Shown: positions 34,371-44,352, numbered from the stretch's first letter. The stretch: 64,000 nucleotides of DNA from Cordilura impudica (GCA_963682025.1 OY821518.1:123714800-123778799), one strand, 5' to 3'. Numbers and translations: made by a program. The notes: a model not told the origin generated them from the letters alone.

Positions 34371-34778
34371 TACTTTTTCATTACACTAACAATAAGTTAC
34401 ACTTTTTTTTATATAGTTAAAAAATTTTCTTGATTTAGAAATTTAAATATTTTGTAAATTTACAATAAAAATTGTTATATTTCATAAATTTACCATAAAA
34501 ATTGATATAGAAATATTTAAAAAGACAATAAAAAAAATTTAACTAAAGCAAAAACATACGAGTTTTTCATTGAAACTTCTCTATCTTGAACCAATATAGG
34601 GTAACTTTTACGTTCGCTGCTTAATAAATTATATTTTAACTTGGAATCTTTCAAAAAAAAAAAAAAAAACAACCTTTGGCCCTTGTGCACATTAGGACTA
34701 AAAAGTTTACGGGGGGCCAAAGTTTGGCATTTTCTGAAAAAATTAACTTAAAAAATTGTTAAAAAGTATTAGTTGTAA

Positions 34779-35137
34779 TATAGCAGACAAGATAGTTTTA
34801 GAGTTTAATAGTATTTATTTTATTTATGCTTCAGCTCTATCTAGGAGCTGAGTCTTTTAATGCTAAATTATTAATGATTAATTGATTATAAAATGTTCCT
34901 CTTTATATACATATTTTCAACCTATATTAACAACAATGTGTTACCTGCACTTGGGTCAGCATAAACATAAGTGTGCCAGCGTAACAACAACATACAATAA
35001 CAATATACGCAGTCATACAATGTTTTGCAAATGCAGTGGTCAACAATATTGGTATTTGTTATTTCCGCATTTGCAAATATTGTACGCTATGCAGTGTGGG
35101 TATTATACAGCACACTACGAAAGTCTGTTACGCTACA
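34779..35137 (-). repeat. 3' LTR of the gypsy element
   Basis: On the element strand it starts TGTAGCGTAAC and ends GTCTGCTATA; the ends TGTAGC/GCTATA form a short imperfect inverted repeat. It carries CTTTCGTAGTGTG-type U3 text. It matches 41166-41525 throughout except for one base near 35125. Confidence 0.92.
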
Positions 35138-35149
35138 CCTTCCTTTTTT
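35138..35149 (-). other. Polypurine tract of the gypsy element
   Basis: On the minus strand AAAAAAGGAAGG lies directly before the LTR start TGTAGC. This is the expected position and composition for plus-strand DNA priming. Confidence 0.85.
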
Positions 35150-35316
35150 ATAAGAATGTTCATATAACATTTTGTTCTATGGACATTCTTTTATTATTTG
35201 TACTGTTGGTTTTTTTTTTTTTTTTGTGGTTGTATCAAGTGCAAGTTTCACATTTTACAATAAATTTATTTTATTTTATTTACAAATATAGATTTAAAGA
35301 AAAGAATGCATATTGT

Positions 35317-36441
35317 TTATTTAATATTGTATAACTTAAGTCTATTCTTATGAAATATTTGTTCTTTATTTGTTTTCTTATCAACTATGGTTACATTATT
35401 TCTGAAATCTATTTTCTTAATTTTATATGGCCCTTTATATGCCATCTCTAACTTATGTCCTGCATAATTTCTTACCAAGACTAAATCTCCTATTTTAAAA
35501 TTGTAATCTAATTTTGTTTTATCATAATTAATTTTTTGTTTTATTTTATTTATGTCTAATAGTTTTTTAACTCTATCTATTGCTACTTCTAATCTAAATT
35601 TAATTTCCTTAGCATAATTATCTATATTATAAAGTGGTGCAACTCTATCTACTTCACTAAATTGTCTAAAATTGTTTGGAATTTTTCCAAAAATAAGTTC
35701 ATAAGGGCAATAATCATGTACTGTAGATGGTGTAGTGTTAAAACAGTACGTGAAATATTTGAGCCATTCATCCCAGTCGTCTTTATCTACTGATATGTAG
35801 TTTCGTACGTATTCGTTAAAAGTCCGGTGACTTCTTTCTATCGTACCTAGTGTCTGGTGATGATGTGCTGTCGATGTGCGTTTATCTATCTTCAATAGGT
35901 TGCAAAGCTCTGTCAGTATAGAGTTCTTGTATTCTGTGCCCATATCCGAAATGAACGTCTTCATTGGACCGTATATAAGCACAAAATTTTCAAATATCGC
36001 TTTTGCGATCGTCTTAGCTGATTTATCTTTTATTGGTATTGTTACCAAGTATTTAGTTAAGTCACATATCATTGTGACTGCATATTCATTTCCATAAATT
36101 GACTTTGGAAATGGTCCAATTGTATCTACGTACACAGTATCAAAAGCCCTATTTGGTGTCTCCGTTATTGTCATTGGACTTTTTATATGTTTCTCCGTTT
36201 TAGCCAATTGACATTTATGGCATGTTTTCACATATTTGGCAATGTCTTTTGTCATATTTTTCCAGTAATAATATCTCCTGATCTTCTCAGTGGTTCTATA
36301 TATCCCACAATGTCCTCCTTCTATAGGATCATCATGGTATTTCAGCATTATCTCACGTATTGCCTTTGCATTCGTGTTATCAATTTTAGTTACTTCGTTT
36401 AATAGCGCTATTCTGATTTCATTCAGTGTTTTATTGCCCAT
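35317..36441 (-). CDS. Gypsy integrase region of pol, intact frame
   Basis: A 374-codon open frame holds the HHCC zinc domain (GGHCGIYRTTEKIRRYYYW then CHKCQLAK, residues about 42-82) and the catalytic core: VYVDTIGPFP (first Asp), FISDMGTEYKN (second Asp) and HHQTLGTIERSH (Glu). The C-terminal basic tail ends with FHKNRLKLYNIK. In the family it inserts the double-stranded DNA copy with a 4-6 bp duplication, which agrees with GTAA here. The first Met is probably not a true start, because IN is normally released from Gag-Pol; the upstream frame is shifted by one base near 36515. Confidence 0.9.
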   Translation of the reverse strand: MGNKTLNEIRIALLNEVTKIDNTNAKAIREIMLKYHDDPIEGGHCGIYRTTEKIRRYYYWKNMTKDIAKYVKTCHKCQLAKTEKHIKSPMTITETPNRAFDTVYVDTIGPFPKSIYGNEYAVTMICDLTKYLVTIPIKDKSAKTIAKAIFENFVLIYGPMKTFISDMGTEYKNSILTELCNLLKIDKRTSTAHHHQTLGTIERSHRTFNEYVRNYISVDKDDWDEWLKYFTYCFNTTPSTVHDYCPYELIFGKIPNNFRQFSEVDRVAPLYNIDNYAKEIKFRLEVAIDRVKKLLDINKIKQKINYDKTKLDYNFKIGDLVLVRNYAGHKLEMAYKGPYKIKKIDFRNNVTIVDKKTNKEQIFHKNRLKLYNIK

Positions 36442-36455
36442 ATTCTCAAATTCAC

Positions 36456-37225
36456 TTATCGAGACAAATTCGAAAATCTTCTCATGTGGTGAAATTTGAA
36501 TCTTATTAATATTCGTTCTAGCCTAGGGAAAAATTGCCCTAAGTCAATATTCCCTTTAGTAAACAAATCATCTATTCTTATGCTAGCATATATGGATTTG
36601 CCCTTTTTGATGTAACATCTGTTGGGTAAAATCTTTAATTTATAATATCTTTTGACGTCTATATTATTCAATGGTATATATACCTTGGGCTTATTATTAT
36701 TATTGATATTTTGCTGATTTACTACTGGTTTACTTATTTTCTCTTCTTTAGTCATCGATCTTGTCGTGACCCTTAAAACGGATGAAATCTTGTCGTTAAT
36801 ATCCTTTAAGTCATTTATTGTAATGCGCGACAGTGCGTCGGCAACATAATTATCTTTTCCCCTGAGATATTCTACTCTGAAATCATATTCCTCCAGATCG
36901 AGTCTCATTCTCGTTAGCTTAGAACTTGGATTTTTCATGGAGAACAGGTATGAAAGTTGTCTATGGTCTGTTCGGACCAAAAAATGTTTTCCATATATAT
37001 ATGGTCTGAAATATGTGACAGCCCAGTGTATGGCAGTTAATTCCTGTTCAATGGTCGATTTGTTGCTTTCGCCTTTAGTGAAAGTTTTAGATGCATAGGC
37101 CACAGGTAGGTGTCTACCTTCATGTTCCTGTGTTAAAACTGCACCGCAAGCATGCTTACTCGCATCTGTTGTTATGCAAAATTCCTTCATAAAGTCTGGG
37201 TACTGAAGCAATGTTGGGCTCACAA
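36456..37225 (-). CDS. Gypsy RNase H region of pol (frame-shifted segment)
   Basis: It begins in frame near SPTLLQYPDF and holds FCITTDASKHACGAVLTQ, VAYASKTF and ALSRITINDL, plus FLVRTDHRQLSYLFS, the RNase H/tether pattern of Ty3/gypsy. Relative to PR-RT the frame is displaced at about 37215-37225, with a short stretch of the usual connection deleted. Relative to IN it is displaced by one base near 36515. The open frame extends upstream to 37334 in a non-coding frame. The enzyme would degrade the RNA template. Confidence 0.85.
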
Positions 37226-38930
37226 TCTTTTGTCCACTGAAATGGTACTCCCTTTTTGGATAGCCTTGTAAGGTGTCTGGAATATTCAGAGAAGTTTCTA
37301 ATAAATCGTCGGTAATAGTTGCAAAACGCGACAAACCTTCGTGCGCTATCGGCGTCCGTAGGCGTCGGGTAATTTTCTATCACCGAATATTTACTATCAT
37401 CCGGTAATATTCCTCTATCAGTACATTTGTGGCCAAGGTAGGTTACCTCTCTCACAAAGAATGAACATTTTTGCGGGTGTAGTTTAAGATTGTGTTTACG
37501 GCAAAGATCAAATACATCCTTCAAATTTGAAAGCATATGTTTTTCAGAACATCCCAATACAACCAAGTCATCCATATATAGGAATGCTTGATTCGGCTTC
37601 AGACCACTGAAGGCTAATGTCATCATTCTTTGGAATGAATTCGGTGCTATTTTTAAGCCACATGGTAGTCTAGTAAATCTGTATGAACCATTGTTTGTTG
37701 AAAATGACGTCAAGGCTCTAGAGTTCTTTTCCAAACCAATTTGATGAAACCCGGACATGAAGTCCAAACAAGAAAAATATTTTGCTCTACCTAGTTGGTC
37801 TATAATATCGTCTATTCTAGGCAACGGGAATTTATCTGATATTAGTTTTTTATTTATCTGCCTATAGTCTATCACCAAGCGCCATCTTTTTTCATCTGTT
37901 CCGGGAAGTGATTTCTTTGGTACCAACATTGTATTGTATTCCGAAAATGATGGTTCGATTATCTTGTCATCTATTAGTTTTTCAACCTGTTTGTTTATTT
38001 CCTCCTTATGAGATTCTGGTATGCGATAATTTTTAATATACGTTGGTTGATTATCTTTTACTCTCAGTTTTTGTTCATAGAAATTGTTGGTAGTAATTGT
38101 TTCAGTCCCTAAGCCAAAAATATCATTGTATTCTAAACAAAGCTTAGTTAAAGTTGTTCTGAACAGTTCAGGAAAGTTTCCCTTCAAAAGGTCCAAAACT
38201 TCAGATTTTCTTTGGGTATTTTTATGTGGTTTTTGTTTTACTATTTCATAGTCAGACATTTTCTCGGTTTTTATGTTATTTTGCCTAATTGTTACTATTT
38301 TATGTGTGGTATTTAAAAAACGAACCAATGCGTTATTTGATTTTACCAGTGTATTTGGTACAAAGACACCTGGTACGATTTCTTGATTTGGTATTAGTAC
38401 ATCGTCTTCAAGCTCCGGAAACCTGATTTGACGAATCACTTCTGACCTTGGTGGGAGTGTTATTCCATTGAAGCCGTTCGTAAGTGGAATTTCTATTACA
38501 TGCGACAGATTGGGTGGTCGTAGTACGAGGTAATCATGGTTCCCATTGAAATCTAGTATACATTTATACTTCTTAAAAAAATCCATTCCAAGGATACCGT
38601 CGCAAGGTATTGGAAAATTATTTTGTACTACTTGGAAATCATGTGGTATCAAAAAACCTCTAAATTTTAGGTCAATAAATACATTACCTATTGAACGAAT
38701 TTTACCCTGTCCTATTCCACTCAATGTGGTTGTTCTGTTTCTGTTAATTTGTGTTTGATGAAAATGTTTAGTTTTTATAACCGAAATGTCTGCTCCTGTA
38801 TCTACCAACAGTGTTACCGTGTTGTTCGTGTCGTTAATTTTTATATTAACATAAAAACTTAAGCTGAGGTTAAGGTTGTATATGTAGTTGGTATTGTTAT
38901 TATGATATATCTCAGAGGATTTTAGCAGTT
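37226..38930 (-). CDS. Gypsy protease and reverse transcriptase region of pol
   Basis: The protease motif VDTGADISVI is at about 38808, with GILGMDFF further on. RT has WRLVIDYRQINKKLISDKFP, FSCLDFMSGFHQIGL, LPCGLKIAPNSFQRMM and the catalytic box YMDDLVVLG, then CDSARRF-like connection text ending QWTKDCE. The frame is open upstream across the gag stop at about 38922 and lies in the -1 frame relative to gag, so expression by -1 frameshifting is likely. No canonical slippery heptamer is obvious (the local text is GGAAAACTGC). A deletion or frameshift after QWTKDCE separates it from RNase H. Confidence 0.88.
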
Positions 38931-40052
38931 TTCCGAATCATTTTCATGTGACTCTGCTGCTCTGACGTAATTTCTGTTACGTCTGTGGTTCTGATTTTGT
39001 TGAACCCTGTTGTGAATAGGTTTTTGTTGGGGTCTGCCGTTGTTACTGTTATTACTATTATTGCGTGGGTAAATGTACCTTCCATGATATTGTCTGTAGT
39101 TATTATTTCGGTTAAATTTCTGCCCGAAATACAATACGGCACTTTGTTGCCCTGTTGCTTCAGTGCAACTGTTTATGAATTTGCCAACGGCCTCATTCAT
39201 GTTACTGAATTGGCCTGCTTCCATGATAAGTTTAACTTTATCGATGGTGCAATTTTTGGTTAGTGCCTTTACTGCTACCTGTGTTGAATATTTACATGCC
39301 AATTCGCATGGCAAACCATCTGATAAATAGGCATTTTCTAATGACTTCGTTAAATTCTCTATTTCACTGCAATAGTTATTGGCAGTTTTATTGTTTTGTC
39401 GGGTATTCATTATTTTTGCTGTCAATACCTCAACCGACTCGCCCTTTACTGAGTTTTTTAGTTTATTTATTATCTCAGTAATGGTTTGTTCATTACCTAT
39501 TAAATTTCTTGCACTTCCCTTTAACTTTGTTTTTATTAAAGAGACTGCGATAGATTCGTGGTCACCTTTGATGGATTCTATTAACTGTAACGAGTCTATA
39601 AAGGAACGTAAATTTTCTGGTTTTCCATCAAATTCTATGATCAGCTTTGAAGCTGTGTTCAGAAAGTCAACGACTGTTTGTGTCATTTTTACTTCTGTAC
39701 TTTCCAAAGAGGTTCCAATATTCTCTGAATTTTCAGTTTCTACTAAGAATTTTACCTCTTCGTGTAGTGTATGTGGTAATTTTACCTTAACACCCTTCTT
39801 AGATGATATAATCAGGATTCTAGTCTTGACATCTAAGAAAAAACTTTCAGCAGCTGTCCTATGTGGTGTCGTGAGTCTGTTATAATTTGCATTTAGCAAA
39901 ACCCTGATTTGTTCTAACTTTTCGCATAAGATTCTAATATGTTTTATTATTGTTTCCTCTTTTGTGCTTCTATCTATATTTAAACATTTATAAGATTTGT
40001 CGAACTCCTCTTTGATTAGTCTCACCTTCTGAATTATTTCTTGCCAATCCAT
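38922..40052 (-). CDS. Gypsy gag, 376 codons
   Basis: The ORF starts MDWQEIIQKVRLIKEEF and encodes a mostly helical protein with a capsid-like middle (KLIIEFDGKPENLRSFIDSL) and an Asn, Arg and Gln rich basic tail (RNNSNNSNNGRPQQ, HRRNRNYVRAAE) in place of a CCHC zinc knuckle. Gag of this position packages element RNA into particles. It ends with TAA at 38922, overlapping the open pol frame (-1). The start follows the small ORF at 40064-40282 by 11 bases. Confidence 0.85.
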   Translation of the reverse strand: MDWQEIIQKVRLIKEEFDKSYKCLNIDRSTKEETIIKHIRILCEKLEQIRVLLNANYNRLTTPHRTAAESFFLDVKTRILIISSKKGVKVKLPHTLHEEVKFLVETENSENIGTSLESTEVKMTQTVVDFLNTASKLIIEFDGKPENLRSFIDSLQLIESIKGDHESIAVSLIKTKLKGSARNLIGNEQTITEIINKLKNSVKGESVEVLTAKIMNTRQNNKTANNYCSEIENLTKSLENAYLSDGLPCELACKYSTQVAVKALTKNCTIDKVKLIMEAGQFSNMNEAVGKFINSCTEATGQQSAVLYFGQKFNRNNNYRQYHGRYIYPRNNSNNSNNGRPQQKPIHNRVQQNQNHRRNRNYVRAAESHENDSENC

Positions 40053-40063
40053 GGGAAAATTAT

Positions 40064-40282
40064 TTAAATTTTGTTTAAGTCATTGGCTCTGCTCAAATAT
40101 TTATTTTTTAATTTCTTGGTGTTTAAGGCATAAATATGTAATGCAAAATTTAAGCTAAGCAGTACGGTTATTATTAGTAAACAACACTCAATTAATTTTA
40201 GGTCGATTGAGTCTTCTTTTATTTCTACTTCATTAATAACATTTGCATTGGGATTCTCTATTTTTGATTGACGACCTCCCAT
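40064..40282 (-). CDS. Small ORF before gag: predicted myristoylated membrane peptide
   Basis: 72 codons beginning MGGRQSKIENP: Gly at 2 and Ser at 6 fit the N-myristoylation pattern. Residues about 28-51 (LKLIECCLLIITVLLSLNFA) form one hydrophobic segment, followed by a basic tail KKLKNKYLSR. It sits in the leader, just upstream of gag and in a different frame. Function is unknown; membrane targeting is inferred only from sequence. It could also be chance, but the position right before gag and the combined motifs argue for a real product. Confidence 0.5.
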   Translation of the reverse strand: MGGRQSKIENPNANVINEVEIKEDSIDLKLIECCLLIITVLLSLNFALHIYALNTKKLKNKYLSRANDLNKI

Positions 40283-41151
40283 TTTCCTTTGCTATTTATT
40301 TTGTATTTTTTTCTATTATTTATTTCTATTAAATATTTTTCTGACTGCCTCAATAATTTAACCGAATCTTATATCTTGCTAATTATATATCTTCCCTAGT
40401 AATTCATTATTTTTATCAATAGCTTATACTATTTTACATGCATCAGTTTTATTTATGTATATATTTAATTTATAAAATATTTCATTCTAATTTAATATCT
40501 GTTTTTTTTTCAACAGCATAATTACCATAGTGTTTTTGTTTTTATATATATAATAGCATCAAGATTAAATATAACCTTTTCAAAAAAAAATTAGATTAAT
40601 TGAACTGCATTCCTTTGTGGATTTTTTCTTACAAATTACTGTTTTTATTTTCTATTTCAAATTTTTTTTTTTTTTTTATTTATTTATTTGCCAAGAGCGG
40701 TTAACGCTTTCTGGCCTACGGGTGCATAACGGGATGCTCCACTTTTTTTTTTTTGTTTTTGGTAAAACTAGGATGAACTACCTGTTTGTTGTTTTATTAG
40801 GGGCATATTGATGTGTATATTGATATATACCAGGGGTCTTTTGATGTGTTTTTCCTTCGTTTTCTGCTGGCCCGTCTTTCTTCTGTACTCTTCTATGAAG
40901 ATATGTTTTGGCCCTTCCGCCATTGATTTTGCAATATCCACTGTCTTTAGGCCAGACAGTATCTTCCTTCAACGCAGCTGATGGATCGTTGTGGCTGATC
41001 CACCAGGACAATATTATTATGCAATTTTTTTTTTTTTTTTTTTATTATTTTCAGGATTGCTCAATTTGAGAGCATAATCCTTGTATTATATATATATTTT
41101 TTTCGTAATATATATATTTTTTTTTTTTTACAATGCTCATCTAAGGAGCAC
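40283..41151 (-). other. Leader (5' UTR) of the gypsy element
   Basis: About 870 bases with long T runs (A runs on the element strand). A 77-codon open frame (41011-40778) starts MSWWISHNDPSAALKED and is Lys rich. No domain is recognised. It may be leader peptide or chance. Confidence 0.6.
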
Positions 41152-41165
41152 TGGCAGGATCGCCA
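41151..41165 (-). other. Primer binding site, tRNA-Arg type
   Basis: On the element strand TGGCGATCCTGCCAG directly follows the LTR. It is complementary to a tRNA 3' end CTGGCAGGATCG plus CCA, which as I recall is insect tRNA-Arg(ACG). Confidence 0.75.
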
Positions 41166-41525
41166 TATAGCAGACAAGATAGTTTTAGAGTTTAATAGTA
41201 TTTATTTTATTTATGCTTCAGCTCTATCTAGGAGCTGAGTCTTTTAATGCTAAATTATTAATGATTAATTGATTATAAAATGTTCCTCTTTATATACATA
41301 TTTTCAACCTATATTAACAACAATGTGTTACCTGCACTTGGGTCAGCATAAACATAAGTGTGCCAGCGTAACAACAACATACAATAACAATATACGCAGT
41401 CATACAATGTTTTGCAAATGCAGTGGTCAACAATATTGGTATTTGTTATTTCCGCATTTGCAAATATTGTACGCTATGCAGTGTGGGTATTATACAGCAC
41501 ACTACGAAAGTCGTGTTACGCTACA
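41166..41525 (-). repeat. 5' LTR of the gypsy element
   Basis: 360 bp, matching 34779-35137 throughout by eye except for one extra base near 41514. GTAA duplication follows at 41526-41529. Confidence 0.92.
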
Positions 41526-41749
41526 GTAAAACTAACTGAAAAAATGAGACATTATATTAAAAAAAACCTTTTTTTACCTTTTAACACTTCACTTTTGTAC
41601 TAACATTCAACTACAAATGAAAATGTATTTCAAACCCTCCGTAACTTTTTTTAGAACTACGTTTTATAGCAAAACTTAAAGGCTAAAGTCTCACCTACCA
41701 AACAAAAGAAACCGCATATAAAAATTCCAATCCAATCAAAAGTTATAAA

Positions 41750-41784
41750 TTTTTGACCGCCTTCTCGTAAAATGGTCCACTGTG
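41750..41784 (-). repeat. Right terminal inverted repeat of Transib-1b
   Basis: On the minus strand CACAGTGGACCATTTTACGA, GAAGGCGGTCAAAAATT; CGACG duplication at 41785-41789. Confidence 0.85.
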
Positions 41785-41789
41785 CGACG

Positions 41790-42260
41790 CTTTTTTCGAG
41801 GAAAGAAACCCCACACATTACTTAAAAAGAGCTGCGTACCTTTATTGGAACGAACAGATCCCAGCCCTCAAAATTCGAGTGCAAATTCTATGAAATTTTC
41901 TTATTTCATTATTCATTTTCAACACAGCGATAGCTTTGTATAATTTTATGTATGTGTTAGTAGCAACCTTAAATGAATTTTACTCAAAAAAAATTTAAAA
42001 ATGTAAAAAGCTGTTAATCTGGTGGACAGCTAAAAGAAGCACCTTTCAAACGAGGGTGTTTGGTTAAAATAGGATTAAAACTGGTATACTTACATCGATT
42101 AAAAAAAATCGCCTCGCATAATAATATTACAGATTATATAAGACATTGGATGCAACGGTCCAACCAGATTAAGAAATATGTGATGTATATACGGAGATTT
42201 GGGAAACGATCTATCTTACTATAGTATTTGTCGATAACGTTTTATATGTATGTGCAATAA
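41790..42260. other. Stretch between Transib-1b and the copia element
   Basis: The first about 110 bases show gene-like text in one frame (KRAAYLYWNEQIPALKIRVQ), perhaps the continuation of the sequence at 31439. The rest is AT-rich without recognised content. Confidence 0.35.
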
Positions 42261-42265
42261 TCTTC

Positions 42266-42440
42266 TGTAGAAGTTTAATATTCTAGAACTTTGTACATTA
42301 TAACATTAGTTATCTTTGAAAAATACTTTTAATATTTTGTCAAACAAAAAGAAAATATTTCCATTCCAATATTTGTATTCAACCTGAACACACAATAAAT
42401 TTTTACTTTCAACTTCATTCTCTGGTTCTGAATTCCAAGA
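42266..42440 (+). repeat. 5' LTR of the copia element
   Basis: Starts TGTAGAAGTTTAATATTC and ends GAATTCCAAGA. AATAAA-like text (CACAATAAATTTTTAC) lies about 40 bases before the end. Confidence 0.88.
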
Positions 42441-42450
42441 GGTTATGGGC
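42441..42450 (+). other. Primer binding site, initiator tRNA-Met half-molecule type
   Basis: GGTTATGGGC directly follows the LTR and equals the start of the Drosophila copia primer site, which pairs with an internal part of initiator tRNA-Met. Confidence 0.8.
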
Positions 42451-42453
42451 ATT

Positions 42454-43572
42454 ATGGAAAAGCACACCGGAATAGCTCAATTCAACGGAACCAATTTTGC
42501 TAATTTGCTAATCCGAGTGGAGAAGCACTTGGCTTCCCATGGCTGTTTAGACGCTGTTACAATGGATAGTGCTGCAAATGAACCAAACAATGCAAGTGGA
42601 AGTCGATTTTTAACTGCGGACAGAAAGGCGCAAGATATAATCACAAGTTTAATAAATGATGATTATTTGGAGTACATAAGAGATCAAGCAACTGTCAAAG
42701 ATATGTGGAATTCTTTGTGCACAGCATTTGAACGAAAAAGCTGCCAAAGCCAAACGCTCATAAGGAAAGATCTGGCTAAGTTAAAGCTATTGGAAGGAGG
42801 AGACCTTAACTCACACTTTTTGAGGTTCGAAATGTTAGTACGAGAATTAAAAGCTGCTGGAGGTCAACCATCAGAAGCGGATTTAGTATCCCAGTTATTT
42901 GTGACATTGCCAATGTCATACGATGCAGTTGTAACAGCTTTAGAGAACCAGCCTGATGATCAATTAAAATTGTCATTGGTGAAAATTCGTTTACTTGGAG
43001 AAGAATTGAAACAGAAAAGCCGATCTTCAGAAGAAAATTTACACAATAATGCTACTGCATTTTCAAGCAAGAAGAAATTCAAACCCAGTTTTAATGGCAA
43101 AGGTAATAAATGCGGCAAATTTGGACATAAAAAAGCAGACTGTCGTTCAAAAATTGTAAATGTAGCTGCTGCAGCTAAGAAAGGAGTCAGTTTTATGGTC
43201 AATTCAGAACACAAATTGATGGCAAACATTTCAAAAACAGAAGTTGCTTTTGCATTAGATTCAGGCGCCACTGATCACTTTGTGAAAGACGATTGGATAT
43301 TTTCGGATTTAAAGGATTTGGATCTTCCGAAGAATATATATGTGGCAAAGGCAGAACAAGCAATAGTTACGTCAAAAATAGGAACAATTCATGGAATAAG
43401 CGATACTGGAACTAGTTTGATGCTAAATAATGTTTTATACAGTCCAGAATTTAGAGAAAACCTGCTATCTGTCAGTAAAATCGTTGAAGCTGGAATTAGC
43501 GTAAAATTTCAGAAAAATAAAGCTCTGTTGATTAAAAATGATGAGATAATCGCAACCGATCGATGTGGATAA
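42454..43572 (+). pseudogene. Copia gag and protease region
   Basis: The frame is open from an ATG inside the primer site (42445), but the Met at 42454 (MEKHTGIAQFNGTNFANLL) is the likelier start. The Gag middle has DYLEYIRDQATVKDMWNSLC, usual for copia Gag. The zinc knuckle reads NKCGKFGHKKADC, so the first Cys of CX2CX4HX4C is missing. Protease has FALDSGATDHFV (active Asp-Ser-Gly), then LLSVSKIVEAGISVKF. The frame closes at 43572 and integrase continues in another frame. Confidence 0.8.
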
Positions 43573-44054
43573 ACATGGCGCAAATATATCGATGGCTGAG
43601 AATGGTCAACGTTTAGGCCATATATGCAACAAAAATCTCAATGAATTGGTCAAATATGATATGGTTGGTGGCATTCAGAAAATTTCTACAAATGAATTCT
43701 GTGAAGTTTGTACTCAGAGCAAGCAATGTCGGTTACCATTTAATGGAACTCGTCCACTCTCAACAAGACCATTAGAACATATTCATTCAGATGTATGTGG
43801 TCCTATTAGCGCTATTTCTTGGGATGGTTCGAAGTATTTTTTAACCTTCATTGACAATCATACTCATTTTGCAATGGTTGAAAAATTGTAACGTCCCAAT
43901 TTGGAACAAAGATATCAAAACTCACAATTGATCAAGGAACAGAGTACAAGTCAAAACCTATGGTTGAATTTTGTGTATCCAAAGGAATCCAAATCGTGCA
44001 GACAACCTCATATTCACCTCAGCAAAATGGAGTTTCAGGAAGGAACAACCGTAC
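43565..44054 (+). pseudogene. Copia integrase, first part
   Basis: The zinc domain has GHICNKNLNELVKYDMVGG, then CEVCTQSKQCRLPF. The core has IHSDVCGPISAIS with the first Asp and, after a frameshift near 43891, TIDQGTEYKSKPMVEF with the second Asp. SPQQNGVSGRNNRTI should contain the catalytic Glu, but here it is Gly (GGA). The Transib-2 insertion begins right after RTI. Confidence 0.8.
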
Positions 44055-44059
44055 CATTG
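44055..44059 (+). repeat. Left target-site duplication of Transib-2
   Basis: CATTG here and AATTG at 47506-47510: 5 bp with one difference. Removal of the element plus one copy keeps the integrase frame open. Confidence 0.7.
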
Positions 44060-44094
44060 CACTATGGCCAAAATTGCGATTTTAGCGGCAAAAA
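44060..44094 (+). repeat. Left terminal inverted repeat of Transib-2
   Basis: Begins with heptamer CACTATG, followed by GCCAAAATTGCGATTTTAGC and GGCAAAAA. Confidence 0.9.
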
Positions 44095-44352
44095 ATACTT
44101 CCCGACAAGCTAGCTTCACCAAATTTTTTGTGTAGACTTCTAATGATAAAAAAAATCGATTTGAGAAAAATGGGGGGCCACGCCCCCTTTTTCCAAAGTA
44201 ATGGCTAATAGTACTTCCTGGCAAGCTAGCTTCACCAAAATGGTTATACGGACTTCTACTGACAAAAAAAATCATGTGAGTCCGATCACAGGGAAGATGT
44301 GTAAACATCTAGTAATTAAAGATTTTTTTGTCATTTTTTAAAACCAAACAGG

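Larger units (their letters stand above)
34779..41525 (-). mobile_element. Ty3/gypsy LTR retrotransposon without env
   Basis: Two LTRs of 359 and 360 bp (apparently one indel apart) enclose, on the minus strand, a leader, a small myristoylation-type ORF, gag, and pol in the order PR-RT-RH-IN. The flanks are 4-bp duplications GTAA (34775-34778 and 41526-41529). The site is inside Transib-1b; copy 1a holds the corresponding uninterrupted site near 20214-20235. After IN only about 180 bp remain before the LTR, so there is no env. Near-identical LTRs imply recent insertion, yet pol has two frame breaks. Confidence 0.93.
31583..41784 (+). mobile_element. Transib DNA transposon, copy 1b, split by a gypsy element
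   Basis: It has the same ends as copy 1a (CACAGTGGACCATATTTTG left; minus strand CACAGTGGACCATTTTACG right), with perfect CGACG duplications. Without the gypsy insertion (34779-41525) the element is about 3.45 kb. It keeps the N-terminal and central transposase regions but has lost the C-terminal domain near 34367, where sequence jumps to the 3' untranslated part. A DINE-like relic at 32140-32370 is shared with copy 1a. Confidence 0.85.

Noticed and set aside
35138..35316. Search for an env gene between gypsy integrase and the 3' LTR
   Set aside because: Only about 180 bases, low complexity, no signal peptide or ORF; env is absent.
34882..35334. Open frame of 150 codons across the gypsy LTR, with a near copy at 41269-41529
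   Set aside because: It lies antisense to the element, is contained mostly in the LTR and continues into a poly(T) run. It is LTR sequence, not a gene.
40778..41011. Frame of 77 codons in the gypsy leader, Lys rich
   Set aside because: No recognised motif, no evidence of conservation, and it overlaps the leader; kept only as a remark under the leader.
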